Origin: Epinephelus fuscoguttatus
Taxonomy: Eukaryota; Chordata; Actinopteri; Perciformes; Serranidae
NCBI RefSeq assembly: GCF_011397635.1
Contig: NC_064767.1
Span: 62,001-126,000 of the forward strand
Length of the DNA: 64,000 nucleotides
Direction: 5' to 3'
The notes under the pieces were generated by a model that saw nothing but the letters and a program-made list of their open reading frames with translations, had not been told where the DNA came from and made no database searches. Shown one piece after another: positions 54,086-64,000 of this stretch. A program made the translations under genes and the position numbers. Positions within the stretch are counted from its first letter, which is position 1; each line of letters starts with the position of its first letter.

Positions 54086-56690
54086 ACGCCCCTCGTCCGT
54101 CTGCAGGAGAGGTTTAAAGGGTTAAATGCTGAGCTGTGATTGGTTGAACTGGTACCTGGTTAAATCTAACTGAATCTGACTGATGGAAACCTCATATGAC
54201 AAACACAGACTTTTGTAATAGCTTAGTGAAAACCTTGTATCTCCATAGCATCAGTGTTATTGAACAGTTTCTGGTTCTGAGGTTCATTTCTTCTGAAATA
54301 TAAAGGAGTTCATCATCAGCATTTGGTGAAATCACACTTTCTGGATTTTAATAGTTTCATCTCTGATGAACTTCTCGATGTACAAAAATAAACAATATGA
54401 CAATTTCCCCTCGAAGCTGTTAAATGTAAAACACAAACATGCAGATGTTTCTGTGGTGTTGTACTCTCGTGTCTCAGATTGGTCCTCCTTTCAATGTTGT
54501 TTCTGATAAACAATGTAAATAAATAAAGTAAATGTAAATGTCTGCTGATCTGATTTGTTGTTGCATTAATTAAACTAAATAAACTGTATTCTGACATGTT
54601 GGAGATACATAATGTCAAGTCCTTAAAAGCATCATCGGTAAAAACCTTTTTACTGATATAAACCCGTCAGACGGAGGACAGTGTTCTGCGTCAGGTGAAA
54701 AAGGTTCGACCGTGTTTGTCTATAAACCTTGTAAAACATTTACAGTGACACTGTCTTCATGTGACATCATATTCATCATGTTCAGTGTCCCTGAACGCCA
54801 CACCGAGCTGATGAAGCCACCCATCGTCCACCTGTTCACCTCCATCACAGCCAGTAACACCTGAATGCAGCCCGCCGCGGACAGCCGGGGTCCGACCCGA
54901 CACAGTCACTGTTGAGACGTAAATAAATCTGGTTTATACAAGTTTTTATTGGTGGAGGGTTTGAGTGTGTCGAGTTGTGTTAATGTGACGGGTGAGTCAG
55001 ATGACTCGGCGGCGGGTTGACATCAGGACTTTGTGCAACGTCATCAGATTTATGTCATTCATTTAGTCAGTGTTACTGTTACTGTGTTTGTGATCAATAA
55101 AGTTTCCAGTTTGATCCTTTTAGTAACAAATGTCTCATCATCCAGGTCGTCATGATGATCTGGACAGTAAGAATTGTCATGACAATGAGACATCGTCATG
55201 ACAATTCTCGGTCATCCAGGTCATGGTGACCTTCAGTCCTACGACATCACATTTCAGGGTTCTTCTGGTTCTTCACAGGACGTCAGAGAGGAAGGAAACG
55301 TTTCTGCTGATGGTCAGTGACATCACACTGATGCTGGGATTCTATTGGATGATACATGTCATAATCTGATTGGTGCAGATCATTCTCAGAAGATGTTATG
55401 ATGTTTTTCTCATCATGTTTTTACATTAACCACCAAACGTTCCGACTTTTTAAACAAAACATGAAACTTTTACATCAAACATTCTGATTGGTCAGGCAAT
55501 GTGACATCATCAGAGACACGCAGTTTAGCTGTGTTCAAAACGTTTGTACGAGGTTATTTGAGATGTAAATGTTGGACTCTGATCATCAGCAGAAACATGA
55601 ACGTCCTCATTCAACCTCGACTGATCTCAGTCGTCCTGTTTTTCCTGGTCTCCAGTCCGTCAGTCCGACTCACAGGGAACCGACCGGAACCGACCACTTT
55701 GAAAATCTGATTCAACATGAAAAAATAAGTTTATTCATGGCAGGAAGTCCGACAGATTTTCTGTATGTGGATCATTTCTTCAGGACGAATGATGTTAGCT
55801 AACGTCACGTTAACATCTTAAACTTTAAAACATCTGATAAAATCTTCGTGCACTCATCTCTGAAAGAGTCCTACGTTTCATCTCATGAATTGGGGAAACT
55901 GTTAGCTAAGCTTCACCCTCCAACATGTTGTTTGGTGTTTCTGGGTTGGTGTGAGCGTTGTTGTTTATTATTATTTATTGAAGGTGAAGAAATTTTTCAG
56001 CATTTAGCATTGAAGCTAACAGTTTCCCCCTGCTTCCAGTCTTTGTGCTAAGCTAGGCTAACCACGTCCTGGTTGTACTGAAGACACAGAGATGAGGCTG
56101 ATTTGAAATGTGTAACTCTGGAGGAGGTGGAGCCTAAACAGGATTTATTAAAATTAATTTCTAATACTTGAATGGTAAATAAAGTGTCGTCTTCTTACAG
56201 CTCACCGTACATTTATTTAACGTTTCCAGTCCGTTAGTCAGAATCAACATAACAACAGTCCTCAAAATAACGGAGCAGGAAGTCCAGGTTCAAATATCCT
56301 CACTGTCCTGAAGGGTTCATAGTTAGCTACCGTTAGCATGACCTTGGCTCAATTAGAGATCGGTACGCCCACGTTTTAAGTAGCTGGCAATTCAAATAGC
56401 TGGCTCACATCAGATAGTTGGTGGCCTTCGTATGGTCTTAAAAACGCTACACATTAGATGACAGTAAATTTACATTTTGATGTGAAAGCTGGAGTCTGGT
56501 GGACTATCTTGGTTGTTGGTGTGAAAACACCCTGAACAGACAGCAGCTGAAGCAGAGCAGTGGGTTGTGGGAAAGGCAGGTGTGGAGAGAAGGGAACGGA
56601 GTGTGTGCAGACTAACGTTGGTCTGCGGTAACCGTCCTTTGATGAGGACTTTAGAGACCACCACACCTGCCCCAGACTGTCATGGAGGAC
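54086..56690. other. Downstream region of the quaking gene, no exon recognised
   Basis: May include quaking 3' UTR. A common fish dispersed repeat is seen at about 55895-56065 (AATTGGGGAAACTGTTAGCT, TTGTGCTAAGCTAGGCTAAC). A short plus-strand frame at about 54778 (MFSVPERHTELMKPPIVHLF) has no recognised family. Confidence 0.45.
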
Positions 56691-56960
56691 GTGGAGTCCC
56701 TGTCCACAGTGTCCATCACAGGTGCGGGTCAGTGAGCGAACCATCACAGGTACGGGTTAGTGAACGCACCATCACAGGTACTGGTCAGTAAACGCATCAT
56801 CACAGGTACAGATCACTGAACACATCATCACAGGTACACGTCAGTGAACGCACCATCACAGGTACAGGTCTGTGAACGCACCATCACAGGTACGGGTCAG
56901 GTACGGGTCAGTGAAGGCACCATCACAGGTACAGGTCAGTGAACGCATCATCACAGAGGA
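56690..56960. repeat. 28-bp minisatellite (CACCATCACAGGTACGGGTC)
   Basis: About nine units ending AGTGAACG. Confidence 0.93.
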
Positions 56961-57960
56961 TCAGTAGAAACACGTTAAGGCACGTTTAGTTAAAGGTGAC
57001 CAGTCTGTACTGTGACATCATCATGAGGACACGTCCCTTTCAGGTGCATCAGTTTGATTGGTTATCACTGTCTACCACAGGCCGCAGATACATTTAGATA
57101 ATAAAGTCGTAACACTGAAATAAATGAGGTGTAATGACGTGAGAATAAACTCGTCTCGTTACGTTAAAACATTTTTTTTTTAAGAATACGAAGACAATAT
57201 TTTTTTAAGATATTAAAAAATTTTCACCAAATATTCAGACTTTCATCTGAACTGTGTCCCTGAATGCACCGACCAATCAGACAATTATTAGTTCTGTTTG
57301 ATTGAAATTCAAAAGCTTTAATGATCTAAAATTAAACTCAGTTTTTTACAACGAGAAAAGTTTGTTTGTTTGTTTGTTTGTTAATTAGTTTTATTGTTAA
57401 TTAAAATTAATCTCAGTTAAAAACTCGACTGAAGGTTCTCAGATCGTCTCATGTTTCTCACACTGAGTCGTTACGCCGATCTGAAAACCTCCGTCACAGC
57501 ACCAACACTACCAGCTGTGGTCACATGACATGGAGAACGTTGTTTCTGACATCACTTCCTGTGAGGGTCTTTGAGGAACAGGAAGTTCTGAGGCACATCA
57601 CTAAAAGCAGAATGAACACAGTGGTAACTGAACGCCTCACCCACAGCTGACGTCACCTGACAGGTGAATACAGAAGGTTGTGATGGAGGAATAGCGCACA
57701 TGTTCAGCGACGTCCTGATTGGTCGTCAGTCAGACCTCTTCAGCGCTTCAGGTTCTGTCGGAGCATCTGGTGAGTGTTAACTATGTTAGATAGAAAACAT
57801 GTTATACAAACGTTTAAATGTTCTCCCTACTGATCGTCACTTCCTGTTTGAACAATGGCGTTCAGCAGGGGGTGCTGCCGCAGGCGTCAGCTGTGAACGA
57901 GGTGTGGCGTGTGTGGCGCCTGTTCTCCATCTTTAGGAGGTGTGTCTGAGGAGCAGCGTG
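56961..57960. other. Region 3' of the quaking exon
   Basis: A possible final quaking exon lies at 57870-57955, but its frame could not be settled: one frame gives KMENRRHTRHTSFTADACGS then PC and stop, another gives [19 protein letters not shown] and stop. Confidence 0.35.
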
Positions 57961-58039
57961 GGGGCGGGGCACCACTGGCTGTGGGGGTGGTGGTGAGGCG
58001 TGGGGGAGCAGTCGCAGGAGCAGGGGGGGGCAGGCTTAC

Positions 58040-58315
58040 CCAATACCCCTCCAGAGTCCAGGGGGTATTCCAAGATGGAGGCCGGCGCCGCCAGAGCATA
58101 CGGGTAGTCGTACGGCGCCGCATAGATCAGACTGGACTCAGGCCCCGTCCCCTGCATCAGAGCCGCCGGGTGAGGCGTCCCATTGGGCAGCACCGTCTGG
58201 ATCTGACGAATCAGAGGCATCAGGGCGGGGCCTGCGGGGGCAGGTGTACGCAGGACGGTGGGGGGAGCCAGTACAGGGGCGGGGCCAGAGAGGACACGAG
58301 GAGTCTGAGTAGAGG
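58040..58315 (-). CDS. qki: quaking exon (Pro/Tyr-rich C-terminal region)
   Basis: Acceptor TTTCAG|CCTCTAC and donor TATTGG|GTAAGC; 276 bp, phase 1 in and 1 out. If not spliced, the frame runs on through a Pro/His-rich tail to a stop at 57933. Confidence 0.9.
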
Positions 58316-61300
58316 CTGAAAGACAGAAGGAAAGGAGGCTGAGGAGGAGGAGGAGAGGAAAGGAGAAGGAGAGGAGGAGGAGAGGAGGAGAAGAGGAAAG
58401 GAGAAGGAGAAGAGGAGGAAGAGGAGAGGAAAGGAGGGGGAGAGGAAGAGGAGGAGAGGAAAGGAGGAGGAGAGGAGGAAGAGTGGGAGGAGGAGGAGCA
58501 GGAAGAGAGAAAAGGAGGAAGATAGGAGGAGAGGAAAAGAGGAGGAGGAGAAGAGGAGGAGAAGAGGAAAGGATGAGGAGAGGAGGAGGAGGAGAGGAAA
58601 GGAGGAGAAGAGGAAAGGAGAAGGAGATGAGGAAGAGAGGGAAGGAGGAGGAGGTTTGAAACGTCCCTTTATTAAACCACTTCAGGGAACAACAAAAAAC
58701 CTATTGCGTTTGCTTCATAGAAACAACAAACAAAAAACAACATCATCAACACCAAGGGTGATTCAGACAGTAATATTTAACTCTCCATCTTCCCCCACAG
58801 ACTATAAGACCCCCCCAGCAGCCCATGTACGGGTGAAGGTCTGCACATCGTCCATCATTCGGTAGTATATGTACTCCACCCTCAGTCGGGCCTTCAGCAG
58901 TCCCTTCAGAACCAGTACCGGCTCCACACTGCCCACACTCTGAGCCCGGTTTCTGCGTGTCAGCCAGATGGCAAAAAGTTCAACAGTGTGTGGACAGGCT
59001 TTTTCTTGGCACAGTATTTTGGGCCAAGATGTTGAGGCAGGGCAGCACTTGCTTCACTACTCTGTTGATCAGCCTGATAGAGGAGATGTTGCTGTTGTCT
59101 CTCAAAGCATCGACAGATGTTGCCTACATCTTCTTCAGATGTCCCAGTTTGGTACAACCAGCTCGTCTGAGGTCGTCTCGCAGGCTGGCAGACTGCAGCG
59201 TTTGGGTCTGTATGAAACTGTTGAAGAACAAAGGCTCCTCAAACAACCACAGGCCAGGAGTCTCACTTGTATCACGTGTGACTGTGAACATCTGCCAAGC
59301 CTGCAGTACAGAGCTGTAGAATGGTGTTAATCCACTGAGGTCAGTTTCTTCAGGTTGAAGAAGAAATAGCTGTTTATCATAGCCCAACCGCCCAGCTCTC
59401 CTCAGCAGCAGTTGAGCCATGTCATACCAGCTTGGGACGCAGTCATTTAACAGTTCCTGTGCAGTAGTGAGTCTGAAGGAGGCAATCTTCGACTGGATGT
59501 TGATGATCCCTGTCCCCCTTCAGCCACAGGTAGGTAGAAGGCAGATGCCCGGTCCAGTGTTTACCGGACCAGAAAAAGTCAACGATGGTTCTCTGAATGT
59601 CCTCTATCAGGCCTCTTGGTAGTGTCAGAGTGATGAGTCTGTGCCAGAGGATCGAGGCAACCAAGTTATTGGCAACCAGAACACTTCCCCTATATGACAA
59701 CTGGGGTAGCAACCATTTCCATTTAGACAACTGAGCGCACACTTTCTCCTTCACTCCCTCCCAGTTTTTTTTCTGGAAGCCCTCAGTATCCAAAAAAACC
59801 CCCAACACCTTCAGTCCCTCTGTCCGCCACTCAAGTCCTCCAGGCAGACTTGGCATCACCTGATCCCTTCGCTGTCCTACCCACAAGGCTTTACTTTTGG
59901 CCCAATTCACCCGTGCAGATGATGCCTTTTCATATAAGAACAGGGTGTCTTTCAAGCTTTGGAGGTCCCTCTGACTAGAAACAAAAATATTTGCATCATC
60001 TGTGTAAGCCGAAATAGTAGGAAAAACTCGACCAAGCTTACAAGACCCAGCCAGCGGGAGACCACTGAGTTGACCCCTCAGCCTGCACAGCAAGGGTTCA
60101 ATGGCTACGCTGTACAGCTATCCAGAAATACCCTGCCTTATCCCTCGCTTTACAGGGATTGGCCGACTCAGCCCTGCCCCCATCTTCACCAAACAGTGAG
60201 CATCTTTACACAGTAAGCTAACCCAAGCCAGAAACCCATCACCAATGCCAAATGCTTTGAGTGCAGAAAACAAATAAGAGTGATCCACCCTATCAAAAGC
60301 TTTCTCTTGATCCAAAGAAACAATACCAAAACTGACATTATAATATTTACACACATCAATTACATCACCAATGAGAAAAATGTTGTCCATGATTGACCTA
60401 TCAGGAACACAATAAGTTTGATCGTGATATACGATCATACCCAGAGTGTCACTGAGTCTGTTTGATAAGGCGCTGGACAGCACTTTATAGTCTGCACAGA
60501 GGAGGGCCATTGACCTCCAGTTCTTAAGTAGGGCCAAATCTGCCTTCTTTGGCAGCAGAGAAAACACTGCACGCTGACAGGATACAGGAAGAGATCCTGT
60601 TCTGGTGCCCGACTTGATGTCATCTGGTTGATAGCAACTGTCAACTCCTCCAGTGTCAGTTCACAATCTAGAGCAGCTTTCTCTTCCTGACTGAGCTGTG
60701 GGAGCCCCTCCAGGAGCTCCTCACAGCACTCCATGATACATGGTTCTGCCCCAATAATCCAGGTCATGGTTCTGACCTGGATTAGTGGTGACTCTGCCTA
60801 CTGGCAGCTCAAGGCAGGTCATCTGCTTCCTTTGTGCCACCGACCTCTCCAATTTGAAAAAGAAGGAGGTTGGGGCATCCATATCCTTTAACTGAAGGAA
60901 GCGAGACCTTACATGAGCTCCTTTTACCCTCTCCTGCAAGAAGGCACCCAAAGCCAACTTCTTCTCCTGAAGTTGGTGACCCATAGTAGGGTCCAAGTCT
61001 TCATGTAATCTCTCCTCAATGCTATTTATGCTTGTTTCAAGCTCCTAAAGTGCCACCCTGATCCTAGCAGTAAAATTAGAGGTGTACTGTTGGCAAAAGA
61101 CACATATCTGTGCTTTACCCACCTCCCACCATAGCTGCAAAGAACTAAAGTTGGCTTTCTGGGTTTTCCAATATTGCCAAAACACTTGAAACTCTTGCAA
61201 AAAGTACTGTCTAGCAAGAGTTTGTTATTGAAGGACCAGTAAGACTTAACCCTGTCACTTGGTGAGACGTTCAAGTCAGCACTAACAAAATGGTGGTCAG

Positions 61301-63491
61301 TAAAACCAACTGGGTATATGTTACTGTGAATGAGTCTGGAGCTGAGGCTTTGAGAAATGTAAATCCTGTCTAACCTGGCAGCACTAACCCTGTTGTTGCT
61401 GACCCTCACCCATGTGTACTGTCTGGACTGTGGATGTTTGACCCTCCAAGTGTCTAACAGATCAAGGTGTGTGATGATGTTATGAAGGCTCTGAGCTGAC
61501 TGAGGGTGGGTTTCCTCACTTGTCCTGTCTACTGTGAAATCTGTGGTACAGTTAAAATCTTCACCAATAATGAGCTGATCCTGCTGGTAATTTCTCAGCT
61601 CATTTTTTAACAGAGTGAAAAAATGACTCTATCTGTACCTTGATTTGGGGCATATACATTAACAAAACAAAACACTGTACTATCTATTCTGCCCTTACAA
61701 TAAGCAGGCACCCCTTCACCACATCTACAGAGGATAAAATATTGGCATTTGTTTTGAAAAGGACAGCTACTCCTGCACTAAAGTTAGCGTTATGGCTAAG
61801 GATGCATGGACCCTCCCACCATAAGCCCCAGTCTGTTTCGTCTGCTGGATTGGAGTGTCTCTTGCAAAAAAACCCACAAGTATTTTTTAATGTAGAGATT
61901 TCTGAGACTAAAGCTCTCTTGTGCCTGTCTCTCCCCCCATTAATGTTTAGAGACCCTATTTTAAGACTACGCATAAAGAGGTCAGAAGAGAGGAAAAGAA
62001 CAGAAAAAACAAGTAGAGAACAATGAGAGGAGGAGAACACCGTGTGATACATGATCATTTTTACCTTCTGGTCCTTCTAACAGTTTTACCTTTTGTTGCT
62101 TTCCTCAAAGTTGTAATGTGCTTTGTGAGGCGAAAGCGCTTCTTTTCGTCCAAAAGGTCGAAACCAACCAACCTTTTCAGGACACCAACAGATCTGATGA
62201 ATTTATCAGTATCATTGAAATAGTCACTAACTTTTTCAGTTTCATCCAAAAAGCGATTAATGGCCTCTAAGGAATAGAGATCTGTGCTCTTTGAGGGAGT
62301 TTCACCAATAGATATTGTGTCTGACTCAGAGTCACAATACATGTCATCTCCTTCCACTGATACCTGGCTACTGAACACACTCTGTCCTTCAGTAGTCATC
62401 TCATTGTGTTTTCTATCTGCAGCACTTACAGAGGCTGCTTCCTTCACATATTTTACTGGTGCCTCAGAGCCCGCACACACAGACTTGCTGAGGCTGTCTG
62501 CAGCCACAGAGACCTGTGGCCTGTCGGGCTGGCTCTGGCCGGTGCTGAGCCGTGGCACCGGGGGCTCCGGCAACCACAGTTTAGCATCCCTACATCCCAA
62601 ACTCACAGTTTTAAACCCGCTGGCAAATTTACCAGACCTCTGGAGTTCAATCTCCAACAGCTTGTTAGGAATAAATGGCGGAACACCGGACACGGTGAGC
62701 CGCGTGGACGGAGCTGACAGCGGGGACGCCTGCACAAACAAATCTCTGACAAATACTCCACTCTGTATCAGCTGATGAGCGAGAGGCTCGTCTTTAAGGA
62801 ACACAACCACTGCTTTATTCATCCTCGATGCAAAACATAGTTTGTCGTGACCTACCTGCTCACCTGCAGCCAACAAAACTTCCTCCACAGTAACGCTACT
62901 ATCTGGCGGGACTATCCTCACTCCCTGCCATCTCGGCGAACGGCATTCCTCCCGAAAACCACCAGACAAAACCACTAAACACTCGTCAGAACACTCAGCA
63001 AAAGAACTGAAAAAAGCTTACCTGATGAGAGGAGAGGAGAGGAGAGGAGAGGAGAGGCAGGAACGGAGGGGGAAAGGAAGAGGGGGAGAGGAAAGGAGGA
63101 GGAGAGGAGGAGGAGGAGAGGAAAGGAGGAGGAGGAGAGAAGAAGGAGAGGAAAGGAGGAGGACAGGAGGAGAGGAAAGGGGGAGGATGAGGAGAGGAGG
63201 AGGAGGAGAGGAAAGGAGGAGGAAGAGAGGAGGAGGAAGAGAGAAAAGGAGGAGAAGAAGAAGAAGGAGAGGAAGAGAGAAAGGAGGAGAAGGAGGAGAG
63301 GAAAGGAGGAGGAAGAGGAGAGGAGGACGAGGAGGAAGAGCAGGAGCAGGAGAGGAGGGTAGGAAAAGAGGAGGAGGAGGCATCTGATTGGTTGGTGTCT
63401 TACAGGGTTTGATGTTAGCGTCTCTGTACGTCCCGTTCAGGATGGCTAACTCCATCAGCTGCATCTTCTTCAGACTGTCCTCACCCTCCAC
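58040..63491 (-). CDS. qki: Quaking-family STAR RNA-binding protein, partial (two internal exons)
   Basis: Quaking proteins bind ACUAAY elements in RNA to control splicing, stability and translation. Two minus-strand exons are visible, 63491-63404 and 58315-58040; the 5' exons (KH domain) lie beyond the right edge. The upstream exon encodes [20 protein letters not shown] and TYRDANIKP, matching the QUA2 end of QKI. The second encodes [40 protein letters not shown] and [20 protein letters not shown], the Pro/Tyr-rich QKI C-terminal region, and ends GVL(G)|GTAAGC. Mammalian SPALAFSLAATAQAAPR is replaced by a shorter SSTQTPR. Which of the fish qki paralogues this is cannot be told. The alternative C-terminal exons were not found with confidence. 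Confidence 0.9.
58322..58655. repeat. (GGA)n/(GGAGAGGAAA)n purine tract, left part
   Basis: Almost pure purine for 330 bp starting 7 bp from the quaking acceptor. It continues at 63020-63380 beyond the LINE. Confidence 0.95.
59124..62058 (-). pseudogene. Tx1-like LINE ORF2 (endonuclease-reverse transcriptase), disrupted
   Basis: Endonuclease start [20 protein letters not shown] (62058-61684), second endonuclease part with [20 protein letters not shown] (61409-61026), linker (60996-60721), reverse transcriptase [36 protein letters not shown] and [10 protein letters not shown] (60567-60118), then [11 protein letters not shown] (60093 onward, with YTDD at the catalytic box) and [17 protein letters not shown]. 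At least four frame changes separate these parts, so it is inactive. Confidence 0.87.
62061..62975 (-). CDS. Tx1-like LINE ORF1 protein (304 residues)
   Basis: [20 protein letters not shown] begins an intact frame with an RRM-like region ([39 protein letters not shown]), a Ser/Glu-rich middle and a basic end [10 protein letters not shown]. Fish Tx1/L1 ORF1 proteins have this layout. The CCHC knuckles often present in this family are not visible. Its stop is 2 bases from the ORF2 ATG. Confidence 0.78.
   Translation of the reverse strand: MVLSGGFREECRSPRWQGVRIVPPDSSVTVEEVLLAAGEQVGHDKLCFASRMNKAVVVFLKDEPLAHQLIQSGVFVRDLFVQASPLSAPSTRLTVSGVPPFIPNKLLEIELQRSGKFASGFKTVSLGCRDAKLWLPEPPVPRLSTGQSQPDRPQVSVAADSLSKSVCAGSEAPVKYVKEAASVSAADRKHNEMTTEGQSVFSSQVSVEGDDMYCDSESDTISIGETPSKSTDLYSLEAINRFLDETEKVSDYFNDTDKFIRSVGVLKRLVGFDLLDEKKRFRLTKHITTLRKATKGKTVRRTRR
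63020..63380. repeat. (GGA)n/(GGAGAGGAAA)n purine tract, right part
   Basis: Continuation of the left tract. It ends 24 bp from the quaking donor at 63404. Confidence 0.95.
63404..63491 (-). CDS. qki: quaking exon (QUA2 end)
   Basis: Acceptor TGTTTCAG|GTGGAG and donor AACCCT|GTAAGA; 88 bp. The split codon rebuilds Ser with the next exon. Confidence 0.92.
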
Positions 63492-63654
63492 CTGAAACAC
63501 AGAGACAATGTCACGTGGTACTGTAGGGGGCGGGGCCTAGTCGGACCACTGGGGGTGGAAACAGGAAGCGTACACCATAAACACATAAAAATATAACACC
63601 ATCACCATAAACACAACACACTGGAGTTTCAACTGACGGAGTCTGGGTGTTCCA

Positions 63655-64000
63655 ACATGTTCTCCCTGTGTCAGCGTGGGTTTCCTCCAGGTGCTCTGAC
63701 ATGTTCTCCCTGTGTCAGCATGGGTTTCCTCCAGGTGCTCTGACATGTTCTCCCTGTGTCAGCGTGGGTTTCCTCCAGGTGCTCCCACATGTTCTCCCCG
63801 TGTCAGCGTGGGTTTCCTCCAGGTGCTCTGACATGTTCTACCTGTATCAGTGTGGGTTTCCTCCAGGTGCTCTGACATGTTCTCCCCGTGTCAGCGTGGG
63901 TTTCCTCCAGGTGCTCTGACATGTTCTCCCCGTGTCAGCGTGGGTTTCCTGCAGGTGCTCTGACATGTTCTCCCCGTGTCAGCGTGGGTTTCCTGCAGGT
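63655..64000. repeat. 43-bp minisatellite at the right edge
   Basis: About eight units of ACATGTTCTCCCTGTGTCAG, CGTGGGTTTCCTCCAGGTGC, TCTG. The unit is the reverse complement of 26157-26200, part of the dispersed repeat at 25865-26228. It runs off the window. Confidence 0.94.

Larger units (their letters stand above)
58656..63019 (-). mobile_element. Tx1-clade L1 LINE, nearly full length, frameshifted
   Basis: On the minus strand: ORF1 at 62975-62061, ORF2 from 62058 with endonuclease, reverse transcriptase and C-terminal pieces in shifting frames, and a 3' end with AATAAA at 58673-58668. The left and right borders lie inside one polypurine tract. About 4.36 kb; internal deletions in ORF2 are likely. 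Confidence 0.87.

Noticed and set aside
57909..58319. Plus-strand Gly/Arg-rich frame of 136 codons
   Set aside because: Antisense shadow of the quaking exon, produced by GC-rich sequence.

Overview
This is a vertebrate genomic window, almost certainly from a ray-finned (percomorph-like) teleost. The evidence is spliced genes with GT-AG introns that match vertebrate families, fish-type transposons (L2 and Rex3 LINEs, a Tx1-clade L1, hAT, Tc1, PIF/Harbinger, a tRNA-derived SINE) and very heavy minisatellite content. All recognised genes lie on the minus strand.

Layout, left to right. 1-8340: the 5' end of eml4 (coding exons 1-3; the gene runs off the left edge), with introns made almost entirely of tandem repeats and a CpG-rich promoter at about 7660-8340. 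8341-13000: an intergenic stretch with a 3 kb array of 10-bp repeats bracketed by two inverted copies of a roughly 180-bp dispersed repeat. 13010-25230: a complete tspan14-like TspanC8 tetraspanin of 268 residues in eight coding exons. Its introns hold three arrays abutting or copying its own splice junctions, two hAT elements with 8-bp duplications plus a third nested hAT, and a Harbinger MITE nested inside another terminal-inverted-repeat element. 25704-25752: a candidate first coding exon of an unidentified plus-strand gene. 27500-29600: a 5'-truncated L2 LINE. 30500-42480: complete cox7a2l (three exons, 114 residues) whose long first intron holds L2 and other LINE remains, a probable Harbinger relic and a SINE. 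44214-45515: a dead Tc1 element. 46385-46866: a Rex3 fragment. 47098-49653: complete kcng3 (two exons, 406 residues) whose intron is an array of CCAAT-containing units. 51500-54100: arrays and a retroelement tail. 58040-63491: two exons of a quaking (qki-family) gene, separated by a nearly full-length Tx1-clade LINE inserted in a GGA tract.

The genes do unrelated jobs (microtubule binding, ADAM10 trafficking, respiratory supercomplex assembly, a silent Kv subunit, RNA binding). From memory EML4, COX7A2L and KCNG3 are neighbours on human 2p21, so this is partly conserved synteny with a rearrangement around eml4 and an interposed tspan14.

The most unusual feature is a recurring pattern in which minisatellites start flush at exon borders, and in tspan14 have copied the splice acceptor of exon 5 and the splice donor of exon 3 many times. 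Long reading frames in 1500-7400, 9350-12350 and 17480-20160 are products of simple tandem repeats and are not genes.
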